A DNA stretch of 64,000 nt, taken from assembly GCF_018070075.1 (NCBI RefSeq), contig NZ_JAGPXE010000018.1, positions 1-64,000 of the forward strand. Direction: 5' to 3'. The notes below the pieces were generated by a model. It did no database searches. It saw only the letters and a program-made list of their open reading frames with translations, and was not told the origin of the DNA. The stretch comes from Saccharopolyspora endophytica. Lineage in GTDB: Bacteria; Actinomycetota; Actinomycetes; Mycobacteriales; Pseudonocardiaceae. The position numbers and the translations under genes are program-made. Shown here piece by piece: positions 1 through 8,115 of the stretch; the stretch's first letter is position 1, and every line of letters starts with the position of its first letter.

Positions 1-157
1 CCTGGTCCCACTCGGTGTCCCACTGCAACCGCGATGCCTGCTCGGCCCAGAACGCCTCGCGGTCCGCATCGGCCTGGCCGTAGAGCGCCGACGTGGCGTT
101 GGCCTGCGCCGCGAAATCCTCGGACGGTGCGAATCGGTCGTGGGCTTCGTTGCTCAC
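1..157 (-). CDS. acs: Acetyl-CoA synthetase, N-terminal part (cut by window edge)
   Basis: Only the first 52 codons are inside the window. Read leftward from GTG (155-157), the product begins MSNEAHDRFAPSEDF and continues with ALYGQADADREAFWAEQA. This is the usual opening of AMP-forming acetate-CoA ligases, which activate acetate to acetyl-CoA. An AGGGAG ribosome site lies just upstream of the GTG on the minus strand. The gene diverges from a LytS/LytTR pair and lies beside two acetate-type symporters, which supports the call. The catalytic domains lie outside the window, so the identification rests on the N-terminal cap and on context. Confidence 0.8.
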   Translation of the reverse strand, partial: MSNEAHDRFAPSEDFAAQANATSALYGQADADREAFWAEQASRLQWDTEWDQ

Positions 158-362
158 GGACACTCCCTGATGCTCGGTGCGCGGTACTGGGCACGCAACG
201 TAAGCAACTCCCGTGATCTCTGGCACCACCTGCGCGACCGATCGTCGTGCTGACGGGTCCGAACGCCCCTGCACCGCGACGAGCGGCGGATGAGCGGTCT
301 CGCTCACGTCAGCCGAACGGATTAGCATCCCAGCATCCATCAATGGCGATTTGGGGATCTCG

Positions 363-1445
363 ATGCCGGTACCGACCAACCGCACGCCGTCAGGCGCGTG
401 GTCGTTGCGGCGCTCGGACTCCGAATCGGTGCTGCGCACCGCGCGCCGCCTGGCCGTGAACCTCCGCGCCGGTCCCGCCGGACCCGGGGTGCCCAGCGCG
501 CTGCGCGACCTCCGTCGGCTCCTCGACGTGAACGCGGTCGGGATCAGCGACCTGTCCGGGTCGCTGCAGTGGTCCGGCAGGTCCAAGGCCGAGCCGGACG
601 CGGTGACCTCGGTGGCCGACGTGCTGCACACCGAAACCCGCAGCGGCCGCCCACCGCTGGTGGCCATGCCGCTGCTGGTGCAGGAGGAGCTCGTCGGGGT
701 GCTGGTCATCGACGGCGAGGTCCGGATGTCCGCGGTGCGCGAAGCCACCGCCTGGGTCGAGGACGCGCTGGAGCACGGCAGGCTGGAGCACTCCGCGGAG
801 CTGGCCGCGCAGTCCGAGCTGCGCGCGCTGCGGGCCGAGATCTCCCCGCACTTCATGTACAACGCGATGACCGTGATCGGCTCGCTCGTGCGCTCCGACC
901 CCGAGCGCTCCCACGAGCTGATGCTCGACTTCGCCGAGTTCATCCGCTACGGCCTCGCCCGGCACCGCGACTACACCACCGTCTCCGACGAGTTCCACGC
1001 CATCGAGACCTACCTCGCCCTGCAGCGGGCGGTGCTGGGGGAGCGGCTGCGGGTGCAGATCCGCGTCGCGCCCGAGGTGCTGGCCGTGGCGATCCCGTAC
1101 CTGGTGCTGCAGCCGCTGGTCGAGAACGCCGTGCGGCACGGCATGGAACCCCGGTTCACCCCGGGTTCCGAGGGCGTCGGCACCGTGCAGGTGCGCGGCG
1201 AAGCCGAGGGCAACGACCTGGTCATCAGCGTCGAGGACGACGGGGTCGGCATGGACCCCGCGCACGCCGAGGCGATCCTCGCCGGGCACGGACCGGCCGA
1301 CTCGGTCGGGCTGGCCAACGTCGACCGGCGGCTGCGCAGCGTCTACGGGGCCTGGTACGGGCTGGTCGTGGAAACCGCCGAGGGAGCGGGTACCCGAGTG
1401 GTCGTCCGCGTCCCGCGATTCCATCCGGGAGTGGTGCCGAGTTGA
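363..1445 (+). CDS. Soluble LytS-type sensor histidine kinase
   Basis: Predicted two-component kinase of the LytS/YehU class, 360 residues. A GAF-like sensory region occupies roughly residues 15-150. It is followed by the His_kinase box (ISPHFMYNAM, with H163 the likely phosphorylated residue) and then an ATPase domain with N-box (LVENAVRHG) and G-box (VEDDGVGMD) motifs. I see no membrane segment, unlike LytS, BtsS or YpdA, so it probably senses a cytoplasmic signal. ATG 363 was chosen because GGGGA sits 5 bases upstream; a TTG 12 bases earlier is the alternative. It overlaps the response regulator by 4 bases. Symporters downstream and acs upstream suggest control of short-chain acid uptake, as for BtsSR and YpdAB in E. 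coli. Confidence 0.88.
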   Translation: MPVPTNRTPSGAWSLRRSDSESVLRTARRLAVNLRAGPAGPGVPSALRDLRRLLDVNAVGISDLSGSLQWSGRSKAEPDAVTSVADVLHTETRSGRPPLVAMPLLVQEELVGVLVIDGEVRMSAVREATAWVEDALEHGRLEHSAELAAQSELRALRAEISPHFMYNAMTVIGSLVRSDPERSHELMLDFAEFIRYGLARHRDYTTVSDEFHAIETYLALQRAVLGERLRVQIRVAPEVLAVAIPYLVLQPLVENAVRHGMEPRFTPGSEGVGTVQVRGEAEGNDLVISVEDDGVGMDPAHAEAILAGHGPADSVGLANVDRRLRSVYGAWYGLVVETAEGAGTRVVVRVPRFHPGVVPS

Positions 1446-2221
1446 GCGAAGGACTGCGCGCGCTGGCCGTGGACGACCTCCCGCCCGCGCTCGACGAGCT
1501 GTGCAGGCTGCTGCGGGAGGCCCCGGAAGTCGCCGAGGTCGCGGCGGCCTCGGACTCGCTGAGCGCGCTGCGCACCTTGCAGAGCGACCGGTTCGACGTC
1601 GTGTTCCTGGACATCTCCATGCCCGGGCTGGACGGCATGGAGCTGGCTTCGCTGCTGGCGAAGATGAGCGAGCCGCCGGTGATCGTGTTCGTCACCGCCT
1701 ACGAGCAGCACGCCGTGCAGGCCTACGACATCGGCGCCGTTGACTACCTGCTCAAACCCGTTCGCGCGGAACGGCTCTCGGCGGCGCTGGATCGCGTCAC
1801 CCGGCTGCTGGCCACTGAGGACGTGGCCGAACCCGTTCCCTCGCAGCCGGACGCGATGGTCGCGCTCCCGGTCGAGACGGCGGGGCGAACCCGCTACGTG
1901 CGGCGCAGCGAGGTGCTGTTCGTCGAGGCGCACGGCGACTACGTGCGGCTGAACACCCGCAGCGGCGTGCACGTGGTGCGCATGCCGCTCTCCCGGCTCG
2001 AGGAGTACTGGGAGGGAGCCGGTTTCGTGCGGGTGCACCGCAGCTTCCTGCTGTCGCTGGACGCGGTGCGGGAACTGCGCAGCGACTCCGCCGGGGCGCT
2101 CAACGCCCACACCGACGCCGGGGACGTCCCGGTCAGCCGCAGGCACGCCCGGGACCTGCGGGAGCGGTTGCTGGACAACGCCCGTCAGGCCGAGATCACC
2201 CACCCGCGGGGGCGCGGATGA
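1442..2221 (+). CDS. LytTR-family response regulator
   Basis: A 259-residue response regulator. The receiver domain has the acidic pair D11-D12, phospho-acceptor D57 in FLDISMPG, T in VTAYEQH and K in LLKPVRAERL. A C-terminal LytTR DNA-binding domain starts around residue 140 (FVEAHGDYVRLNT, then FVRVHRSFLL). The start is TTG inside the kinase stop (4-base overlap), which implies translational coupling. LytTR proteins usually bind paired short repeats. The likely targets here are the symporter promoters downstream or the divergent acs promoter, but that is inference from position. Confidence 0.92.
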   Translation: MSEGLRALAVDDLPPALDELCRLLREAPEVAEVAAASDSLSALRTLQSDRFDVVFLDISMPGLDGMELASLLAKMSEPPVIVFVTAYEQHAVQAYDIGAVDYLLKPVRAERLSAALDRVTRLLATEDVAEPVPSQPDAMVALPVETAGRTRYVRRSEVLFVEAHGDYVRLNTRSGVHVVRMPLSRLEEYWEGAGFVRVHRSFLLSLDAVRELRSDSAGALNAHTDAGDVPVSRRHARDLRERLLDNARQAEITHPRGRG

Positions 2222-2568
2222 GCGGTGGGCCGAAGCGGGTGGCGGTGACCAGCCCGCAAACCCGGGTGGCGCACGCTCGCCGCATGATGCGGCGGCGTTG
2301 GCGAGCACCGCGCCTCGAACCGGGGGAGGCCCTGCGTGCCAGGTCCCTGCACCGGGCGCAGCGCAGGCTCGGCGCGGTGACGCTGCTCCTGCTGTTCGCG
2401 CTGGTCTTCGGGCTTCCGCTGGTGTTCGCCGCGGCTCCGGCGCTCGACGAGGTGCGGGTCCTGGGCGTCCCGGTCTCCTGGGCGCTGCTGGTGCTGCTGC
2501 CGTTCCCGGCGATGGCCGCGCTGGCGCGGTGGCAGCTGCGCGCGGCCGAGCGCGTCGAGGAGCGCTGA
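2218..2568 (+). CDS. Small membrane protein, probable symporter partner
   Basis: A 116-residue protein with a basic N-terminal third (many Arg, about residues 20-50) followed by two hydrophobic segments (about 52-72 and 82-100). ATG overlaps the response-regulator stop by 4 bases, and the symporter begins 3 bases after its stop. The size, two membrane helices and position match the DUF485 or DUF4212 small proteins that precede acetate-type SSS symporters. The sequence is not clearly DUF485, so the role as an auxiliary subunit is inferred. Compare the true DUF485 protein at 4417-4758. Confidence 0.7.
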   Translation: MSGGPKRVAVTSPQTRVAHARRMMRRRWRAPRLEPGEALRARSLHRAQRRLGAVTLLLLFALVFGLPLVFAAAPALDEVRVLGVPVSWALLVLLPFPAMAALARWQLRAAERVEER

Positions 2569-2571
2569 GCC

Positions 2572-4257
2572 GTGTTCGCGCTGCTGGCCGTCGCGGTCGT
2601 CGTGCTCCTCACGCTGCTGATCGGGCTGCGCGGGGTGGCGGCCATGCGCACCACCTCGGACTTCCTGGTCGCCTCCCGGCAGGTGTCTCCGCTGGTCAAC
2701 GCGGCGGCGGTCTCGGGGGAGTACCTCTCGGCGGCGTCGTTCCTCGGCGTGGCCGGGCTGATGCTGTCCAACGGCGTGGGCGCGCTGTGGTACCCGGTGG
2801 GGTTCACCGCCGGGTACGTGGCGATGCTGGTGCTCGTCGCCGCCCCGATGCGCCGCTCCGGTGCGCTGACGGTGCCCGACTTCGCCGAGGCCCGCTTCGC
2901 CTCGCCCGAGCTGCGGCGGCTGGCCGCGGTGGTGGTGCTCATCATCGGCGGGCTGTACCTGGTCCCGCAGTTCCGGACCGCGGGACTGGTGCTCAGCGTC
3001 GTCAGCGGGACGCCGTACTGGGTGGGCGTGGTCATCGCCGGGACCGCGGTGTCGGTGACGCTCGCGCTGGGCGGCATGCGGGCGGCGACCTACGTGCAGG
3101 CGTTCCAGTTCTGCCTGAAGCTGCTGCTGTTCGTGATCCCGGCGGTGTGGCTGGTGCTGCAGGTGGGCCCGGCGGTGCGGCACGAGGCGCTGCACCCGGT
3201 GCAGTTCACCCACTTCGCCGAGGACACCCCGGTGACGTTCCGCGTCGCGGTCGACCTCGACGTCACCGAGCCGGTGACCGCGCGCGACGCCGAGGGACGG
3301 CCGGTGCCGCTGCCGCCGGGCGCTCACGAGATCGAGGCGGGGCGGACGCTGACGTTCCCCGCCGGTGCGGCGGTCCCCGAGATCGACGGCATGGACGTGC
3401 CGGGCGGGCCGGACTGGCGGCGACCGCTGCTGGACCTGGAGAACGCCGGTCATCCGCTCCTGGGGACCTGGGCGGTGCTGGTGGCCACCATGTTCGGAAC
3501 GATGGGGTTGCCGCACGTCATCGTGCGGTTCCACACCAGTCCCGACGGGCGAGCGGCACGCCGGGCCGCGGCCATCACCGTGCTGCTGCTGGGCAGCTTC
3601 TACCTGTTCCCGGGCATCTACGGCGCGCTCGGCCGGGTGCTCGTGCCGCAGCTGTACCTCTCCGGCGTCACCGACTCGGTCGTGGTCGGGCTGCCCGCGC
3701 AGGTCGACACCGGCTGGGTCGGCACGGTGTTCACCTCGCTGCTCACGGGCGGGGCGTTCGCGGCGTTCCTGGCGACCTCGCTGGGCCTGCTGCTGGTGGT
3801 GTCCGGCGCGATCTCCCACGACCTCACCCCGGGCGGTCTCGGCCAGCTGCGCTGGACCGTGCTGGGTGCGGCGGCCGTGGTCGTCCTGCTCGCGCTGCAA
3901 GCGGCCCACCTGTCCGCCGGCGTGCTCGTGACCTGGGGGTTCACCGTCGCGGCCGCCACGTTCTGCCCGCTGCTGGTGCTGGGCATCTGGTGGCCGCGGC
4001 TGACCCGGACCGGAGCGCTGTGGGGCGTGCTCGTCGGGCTGACCGCCACGTCGGGAGCCATCGGCGCGACCCTGTTCGGCCCGCAGCTCGACGGCGTACC
4101 CGCGATCCTGCTCGCCCAGCCCGCTCCGTGGGCGGTCCCGCTGTCCTTCGCCACCATGATCGCGGTCTCGCTGCGCGGGAAGACCCCGACGTGGGCGGAG
4201 ACCGCCGTGCTGCGCCTGCACCTGGACGAACCGTCGCGCTCCCGAACGCGATGTTGA
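2572..4257 (+). CDS. Sodium:solute symporter (acetate/pyruvate type)
   Basis: A 561-residue member of the solute:sodium symporter family, related to ActP and MctC. It opens with a membrane helix, then SDFLVASRQVSPLVNAAAVSG and SGEYLSAASFLG, the substrate/sodium signature of acetate permeases. MGLPHVIVRF near residue 310 is the second family hallmark. About 80 hydrophilic residues (roughly 205-290) are inserted before that motif and are absent from ActP of enteric bacteria and from the second copy downstream. GTG 2572 follows GAGGAG at 9 bases. It is the last gene of the kinase operon. Acetate, propionate or pyruvate are plausible substrates. Confidence 0.88.
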   Translation: MFALLAVAVVVLLTLLIGLRGVAAMRTTSDFLVASRQVSPLVNAAAVSGEYLSAASFLGVAGLMLSNGVGALWYPVGFTAGYVAMLVLVAAPMRRSGALTVPDFAEARFASPELRRLAAVVVLIIGGLYLVPQFRTAGLVLSVVSGTPYWVGVVIAGTAVSVTLALGGMRAATYVQAFQFCLKLLLFVIPAVWLVLQVGPAVRHEALHPVQFTHFAEDTPVTFRVAVDLDVTEPVTARDAEGRPVPLPPGAHEIEAGRTLTFPAGAAVPEIDGMDVPGGPDWRRPLLDLENAGHPLLGTWAVLVATMFGTMGLPHVIVRFHTSPDGRAARRAAAITVLLLGSFYLFPGIYGALGRVLVPQLYLSGVTDSVVVGLPAQVDTGWVGTVFTSLLTGGAFAAFLATSLGLLLVVSGAISHDLTPGGLGQLRWTVLGAAAVVVLLALQAAHLSAGVLVTWGFTVAAATFCPLLVLGIWWPRLTRTGALWGVLVGLTATSGAIGATLFGPQLDGVPAILLAQPAPWAVPLSFATMIAVSLRGKTPTWAETAVLRLHLDEPSRSRTRC

Positions 4258-4382
4258 ACCGCAGGTAACGGGCCGGAGACGGGCGCGACCGCTCGTCCCG
4301 GTCGGCGCGCCGTTCGTCGACCGTTCGTCTCGTGCGGCGGTCATCGGTCCCGGACGGCTCCCGCTGCTGCTCGCGGCTTCCT

Positions 4383-4406
4383 TAACGTGGCGCTCCTCAC
4401 ACGTTA
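4383..4406. promoter_or_regulatory. Inverted repeat TAACGT-N12-ACGTTA upstream of DUF485-actP
   Basis: Perfect 6-base arms at 4383-4388 and 4401-4406 with a 12-base spacer, ending 10 bases before the GTG of the DUF485 gene. The inner bases extend the match to TAACGTG/CACGTTA. The same arms with the same 12-base spacing recur at 45229-45252. The site overlaps the region where the transcript start or ribosome site should lie, so repression is the simplest reading. The bound protein is unknown. Confidence 0.55.
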
Positions 4407-4416
4407 GGGAGGATCC

Positions 4417-4758
4417 GTGAGCACCACCGACTCGGCCAATCCGCCGCCCACCGAAGATGTGTGGCACGAGGCCCACGCCAGCGAGGACTTCGCCTTGCTG
4501 CGCCGGCGGCTGCGGGCGTTCGTCTTCCCGGTCTCCGCGCTGTTCCTCGTCTGGTACCTGGTCTACGTGCTGCTGGCCGACTACGCGCACGGCTTCATGT
4601 CGATCAAGCTCGTCGGCAACATCAACATCGGGCTGGTGCTGGGCCTGCTGCAGTTCGTGTCCACCTTCGTCATCACCACGATCTACGTGCGCTACGCCAA
4701 CCGGAACCTGGACCCGGTGGCCGAACGCATCCGCGCCAAGGTCGAAGACGCCTCCTGA
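4417..4758 (+). CDS. DUF485 family membrane protein
   Basis: A 113-residue protein with two membrane helices and the DUF485 pattern: FALLRRRLRAFVFPVSALFL, then VGNINIGLVLGLLQF and TTIYVRYANRNLDP. This family (YjcH in E. coli) is encoded directly upstream of the acetate symporter ActP and is thought to be an accessory subunit. GTG 4417 follows GGGAGGAT. The symporter begins 21 bases after the stop, so the two form an operon. The 159 bases before the gene hold the inverted repeat listed separately. Confidence 0.92.
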   Translation: MSTTDSANPPPTEDVWHEAHASEDFALLRRRLRAFVFPVSALFLVWYLVYVLLADYAHGFMSIKLVGNINIGLVLGLLQFVSTFVITTIYVRYANRNLDPVAERIRAKVEDAS

Positions 4759-4779
4759 AAACCCTGAGGAGTAGCTGGG

Positions 4780-6387
4780 ATGTACCACCTCGCGCAGGGG
4801 TTGCAAGGAAGCAACCCGCTGCTCAACATCGGAATCTTCGCGGCCTTCGTCGTGGTGACGCTGGTCGTCGTGCTGCGCGCCAGCCGCAACACCCGCAGCG
4901 CGGCCGACTACTACGCGGGCGGCCGCGCGTTCTCCGGGCCGCAGAACGGGATCGCGATCGCCGGTGACTACCTGTCGGCGGCGTCGTTCCTCGGCATCGT
5001 CGGCGCCATCGCGCTCTACGGCTACGACGGGTTCCTGTACTCCATCGGCTTCCTGGTCGCCTGGCTGGTGGCGCTGCTGCTGGTCGCCGAACTGCTGCGC
5101 AACACCGGCAAGTACACGATGGGCGACGTGCTGGCCTTCCGGATGCGCCAGCGCCCGGTGCGCGCCGCGGCGGCGACCTCGACGCTGATGGTCAGCTTCT
5201 TCTACCTGCTGGCGCAGATGGCCGGTGCGGGCGTGCTCGTCTCGCTGCTGCTGGGCGTGTCCAGCGGGAGCGGGCAGGCGCTGGTGATCGCGATCGTCGG
5301 CGTCATCATGATCGTCTACGTGCTGGTCGGCGGCATGAAGGGCACCACCTGGGTGCAGATCATCAAGGCGGTGCTGCTCATCAGCGGCGCGGCCGTGATG
5401 ACGGTGTGGACGCTGGGGCTCTACGGCTTCGACTTCTCCGGCCTGCTGCAGGCGGCGGTCGATCGGGCGTCCTCCGGTGAGAAGCTGCTCAACCCCGGTG
5501 CCAAGTACGGCAAGTCCGAGACAAGCAAGCTGGACTTCCTGTCCCTGGGTATCGCCCTGGTGCTGGGCACAGCGGGTCTGCCCCACGTGCTGATGCGCTT
5601 CTACACGGTGCCGACCGCCAAGGAGGCGCGGCGCTCGGTGGTGTGGGCGATCTGGCTGATCGGCCTGTTCTACCTGTTCTCGCTGGTGCTGGGCTACGGC
5701 GCGGCGGCCATCGTGGGACCGGAGACGATCAAGAACGCGCCGGGTTCGTCGAACTCCGCGGCACCGCTGCTCGCCCAGGCGCTGGGCGGACCGCTGCTGC
5801 TCGGGTTCATCGCCGCGGTCGCCTTCGCCACGATCCTGGCCGTGGTGGCGGGGTTGACCATCACCGCGTCGGCGTCGTTCGCCCACGACATCTACGCCAA
5901 CGTGATCAAGCGCGGGAAGGTCGAGGACAAGGACGCGGAGGTCCGCGTCGCGCGGATCACCGCTGTGGTCATCGGCGCGGTCGCCATCGTCGGCGGCATC
6001 CTGGCCCGCAACCAGAACGTCGCGTTCCTGGTGGCGCTGGCCTTCGCCGTGGCGGCTTCGGCGAACCTGCCGACGATCCTGTACTCGCTGTTCTGGAAGC
6101 GGTTCAACACCTCCGGTGCGCTGTGGAGCATCTACGGCGGTCTGGTCACCACCGTGGTGCTGATCGTGTTCTCCCCGGCGGTGTCCGGGACCGAGGACTC
6201 GATGCTGCCGAACGTGGACTTCCACTGGTTCCCGCTGCAGAACCCGGGTCTGGTCTCGATCCCGGCGGCGTTCTTCTTCGGGTGGTTGGGCACGGTCCTG
6301 TCCAAGGAGCACCTGGAGGACAAGTACGCCGAGATGGAGGTTCGCTCGCTGACCGGCGCGGGCGCTGAGAAGGCGTCCGCACACTGA
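4780..6387 (+). CDS. actP: Cation/acetate symporter ActP
   Basis: A 535-residue SSS-family symporter with about 13 membrane segments. Diagnostic stretches are ADYYAGGRAFSGPQNG, AGDYLSAASFLGIVG, LGTAGLPHVLMRFYTVP and SASFAHDIYANVIK, all typical of actinobacterial ActP-type acetate permeases. It takes up acetate or similar short monocarboxylates with sodium. It follows the DUF485 gene with AGGAG in the gap. It differs from the neighbouring symporter at 2572 by lacking the large hydrophilic insert, so the two probably have different substrates or affinities. A strong hairpin follows the stop. Confidence 0.93.
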   Translation: MYHLAQGLQGSNPLLNIGIFAAFVVVTLVVVLRASRNTRSAADYYAGGRAFSGPQNGIAIAGDYLSAASFLGIVGAIALYGYDGFLYSIGFLVAWLVALLLVAELLRNTGKYTMGDVLAFRMRQRPVRAAAATSTLMVSFFYLLAQMAGAGVLVSLLLGVSSGSGQALVIAIVGVIMIVYVLVGGMKGTTWVQIIKAVLLISGAAVMTVWTLGLYGFDFSGLLQAAVDRASSGEKLLNPGAKYGKSETSKLDFLSLGIALVLGTAGLPHVLMRFYTVPTAKEARRSVVWAIWLIGLFYLFSLVLGYGAAAIVGPETIKNAPGSSNSAAPLLAQALGGPLLLGFIAAVAFATILAVVAGLTITASASFAHDIYANVIKRGKVEDKDAEVRVARITAVVIGAVAIVGGILARNQNVAFLVALAFAVAASANLPTILYSLFWKRFNTSGALWSIYGGLVTTVVLIVFSPAVSGTEDSMLPNVDFHWFPLQNPGLVSIPAAFFFGWLGTVLSKEHLEDKYAEMEVRSLTGAGAEKASAH

Positions 6388-6411
6388 CCGTCGTCCTGCA
6401 CGGCGGTCCCC

Positions 6412-6452
6412 GGTGGGCCGGGGCGCGATCCCCTCTCGCGCCCCGGCCCACC
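6412..6452. terminator. Hairpin terminator after actP
   Basis: A perfect 17-bp stem (6412-6428 with 6436-6452) and a 7-base loop, beginning 25 bases after the actP stop. It has no T-run, as is common for actinomycete terminators. Confidence 0.8.
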
Positions 6453-6737
6453 GCGCGTTCCAGGCGCTCGCAGAATTGAGTCCGGTCGCGGAATGCGGTT
6501 CGGCCGCAGAATGACGAAGAGGAATCAAAGACTCCGTTTCGGGTGGGCAGGTTCACCCCTTTCCCGTCAGGGCCGAAGGCGCGCAGGCGAGGATCCGGCA
6601 TCGGCCGTTCGCCTCCGTCGCACGGGCGCTGTTCGCGGCTCGTGGTTGGTGCGAACGGGTTCACCGCGCCTGCTTTGGGCGAATTCCGGTGAGGTCCGCA
6701 AGGCTTTGGCGAAAAATGCTCGTTCCCGCGACGAATA

Positions 6738-6766
6738 GTTGATTGCGGGTGAAACCAGGCTAATCT
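6738..6766 (+). promoter_or_regulatory. Candidate promoter for the secreted protease
   Basis: GTTGAT (6738-6743) and TAATCT (6761-6766) are separated by 17 bases in an unusually T/A-rich stretch, about 150 bases before the protease start. The 460 bases between the actP terminator and the protease show no coding pattern. They hold this promoter and an inverted repeat, GATCGGT-N6-ACCGATC (6822-6841), which would lie in the 5' untranslated region. Confidence 0.45.
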
Positions 6767-6915
6767 TCTTCTCGTCCGATGATTTCTCTGGCCCCACTGG
6801 CACTTTATCGGCTCACTCATTGATCGGTGGTCTGACCGATCGCCTTGATCGACTCCCTTGCAGCGGATCCCGCGCGCCCGGATCGGGCCGCTGATCCCTG
6901 AGCGAAAGGCGTCCG

Positions 6916-8040
6916 ATGAAACCCAGAACCGCAGCACGAATCACCGGAGCGGCGCTGGTCGCCGCTGGAACGGTCGCAGCGCTGACCGCACCCGCGACCA
7001 TCGCCGAACCCGCCGGTCCACCGGTGTCGCCGGAGCTGGTCGCGGCCATGCAGCGCGACCTCGGCCTCACCGCTGACCAGGCCGTGGCGCGGCTCGGCCA
7101 GGAGGCCGTCGCCGCACGAGCGGACAGCGCGCTGCGCGAGGCGCTCGCGGGCAGCTACGGCGGCTCCTACTTCGACGCGAACCTGGGCAAGCTCGTCGTC
7201 GGGACCACCGACGCGGCGAAGTCCGACGAGGTGCGCGCGGCCGGTGCCGAACCCCGGCAGGTCGCCGCGAGCGAGCAGCAGCTCGACGGGATCGTCGAAG
7301 CCCTCAACGGCCGCGGCGCGCAGGCCCCCGCGGCGGTGACCGGCTGGTACGCCGACGTGCGGGAGAACGCCGTGGTGGTGACCACCCGGCCCGGAACCGC
7401 CGAGCAGGCAACCGGTTTCGTGCGCGACGCGCAGGTCCCGCAGGAATCGGTGCGGGTGGTGGAGTCCCCCGCGCAGCCGGAGACCTACGCCGACGTCGTC
7501 GGCGGCTACGCCTACTACACCGCCTCCGGCGCGCGGTGCTCGATGGGCTTCGCGGTCCAAGGTGGATTCGTCACCGCGGGCCACTGCGGTGCGCCGGGTG
7601 GTGCTCTCACCCGGCCGACCGGATACTTCGCCGGATCGTCCTTCCCCGGCAACGACTACGCCTTCGTCAACACCGGCAGCGACGACACCGGATACCCCCT
7701 CGTCTACAACTACAACAACGGGTACGTCCGGGTGTCCGGGTCCGCGGAAGCCCCGCTGGGTTCGTCGATCTGCCGCTCCGGCTCCACCACGGGCTGGCAC
7801 TGCGGCACCGTGCTGGCCAAGAACCAGTCGGTGCGCTACCAGGAGGGCACGGTCAGCGGGCTCACCCGGACCAACGTCTGCGCCGAACCCGGAGACTCCG
7901 GCGGTTCGTTCATCTCGGGCAACCAGGCCCAGGGGATGACCTCCGGCGGCTGGGGTGACTGCCGCACGGGCGGCGAGACCTACTACCAGCCGGTCCGAGA
8001 AGCCCTCTCCGCCTACGGGTTGACCCTCCTGACCCAGTAG
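6916..8040 (+). CDS. Secreted S1 serine protease precursor (streptogrisin/alpha-lytic type)
   Basis: A 374-residue pre-pro-protease. The signal peptide covers about residues 1-30 (KPRTAARI, then a hydrophobic stretch and Ala-rich cleavage region). A pro-region of about 150 residues resembles the alpha-lytic protease chaperone domain. The mature chymotrypsin-fold domain starts near YADVVGGYAYYT. The catalytic triad is H223 (VTAGHCG), D247 (GNDYAF) and S328 (EPGDSGGSF). Six cysteines in the mature part suggest three disulfides. The gene stands alone between a promoter-like region and a strong terminator. Its role is extracellular protein degradation. Confidence 0.93.
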   Translation: MKPRTAARITGAALVAAGTVAALTAPATIAEPAGPPVSPELVAAMQRDLGLTADQAVARLGQEAVAARADSALREALAGSYGGSYFDANLGKLVVGTTDAAKSDEVRAAGAEPRQVAASEQQLDGIVEALNGRGAQAPAAVTGWYADVRENAVVVTTRPGTAEQATGFVRDAQVPQESVRVVESPAQPETYADVVGGYAYYTASGARCSMGFAVQGGFVTAGHCGAPGGALTRPTGYFAGSSFPGNDYAFVNTGSDDTGYPLVYNYNNGYVRVSGSAEAPLGSSICRSGSTTGWHCGTVLAKNQSVRYQEGTVSGLTRTNVCAEPGDSGGSFISGNQAQGMTSGGWGDCRTGGETYYQPVREALSAYGLTLLTQ

Positions 8041-8051
8041 GTGGTGACGCT

Positions 8052-8088
8052 GTTGCTGCGACCCGGCCGACCACCGGGTCGCAGCAAC
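8052..8088. terminator. Bidirectional hairpin terminator
   Basis: A perfect 15-bp stem (8052-8066 with 8074-8088) and a 7-base loop. It sits between the convergent protease gene and the lipid-kinase-like gene and could serve both. Confidence 0.8.
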
Positions 8089-8115
8089 GCGTTCCCCCCG
8101 AGGGATTCCGCTCGC

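Noticed and set aside
2185-6528. Very long open frame on the minus strand opposite the symporter operon
   Set aside because: Its product is an Arg/Gln/Asp-rich low-complexity sequence, as expected for the complement of GC-rich genes. The plus strand encodes clear SSS symporters over the same bases.
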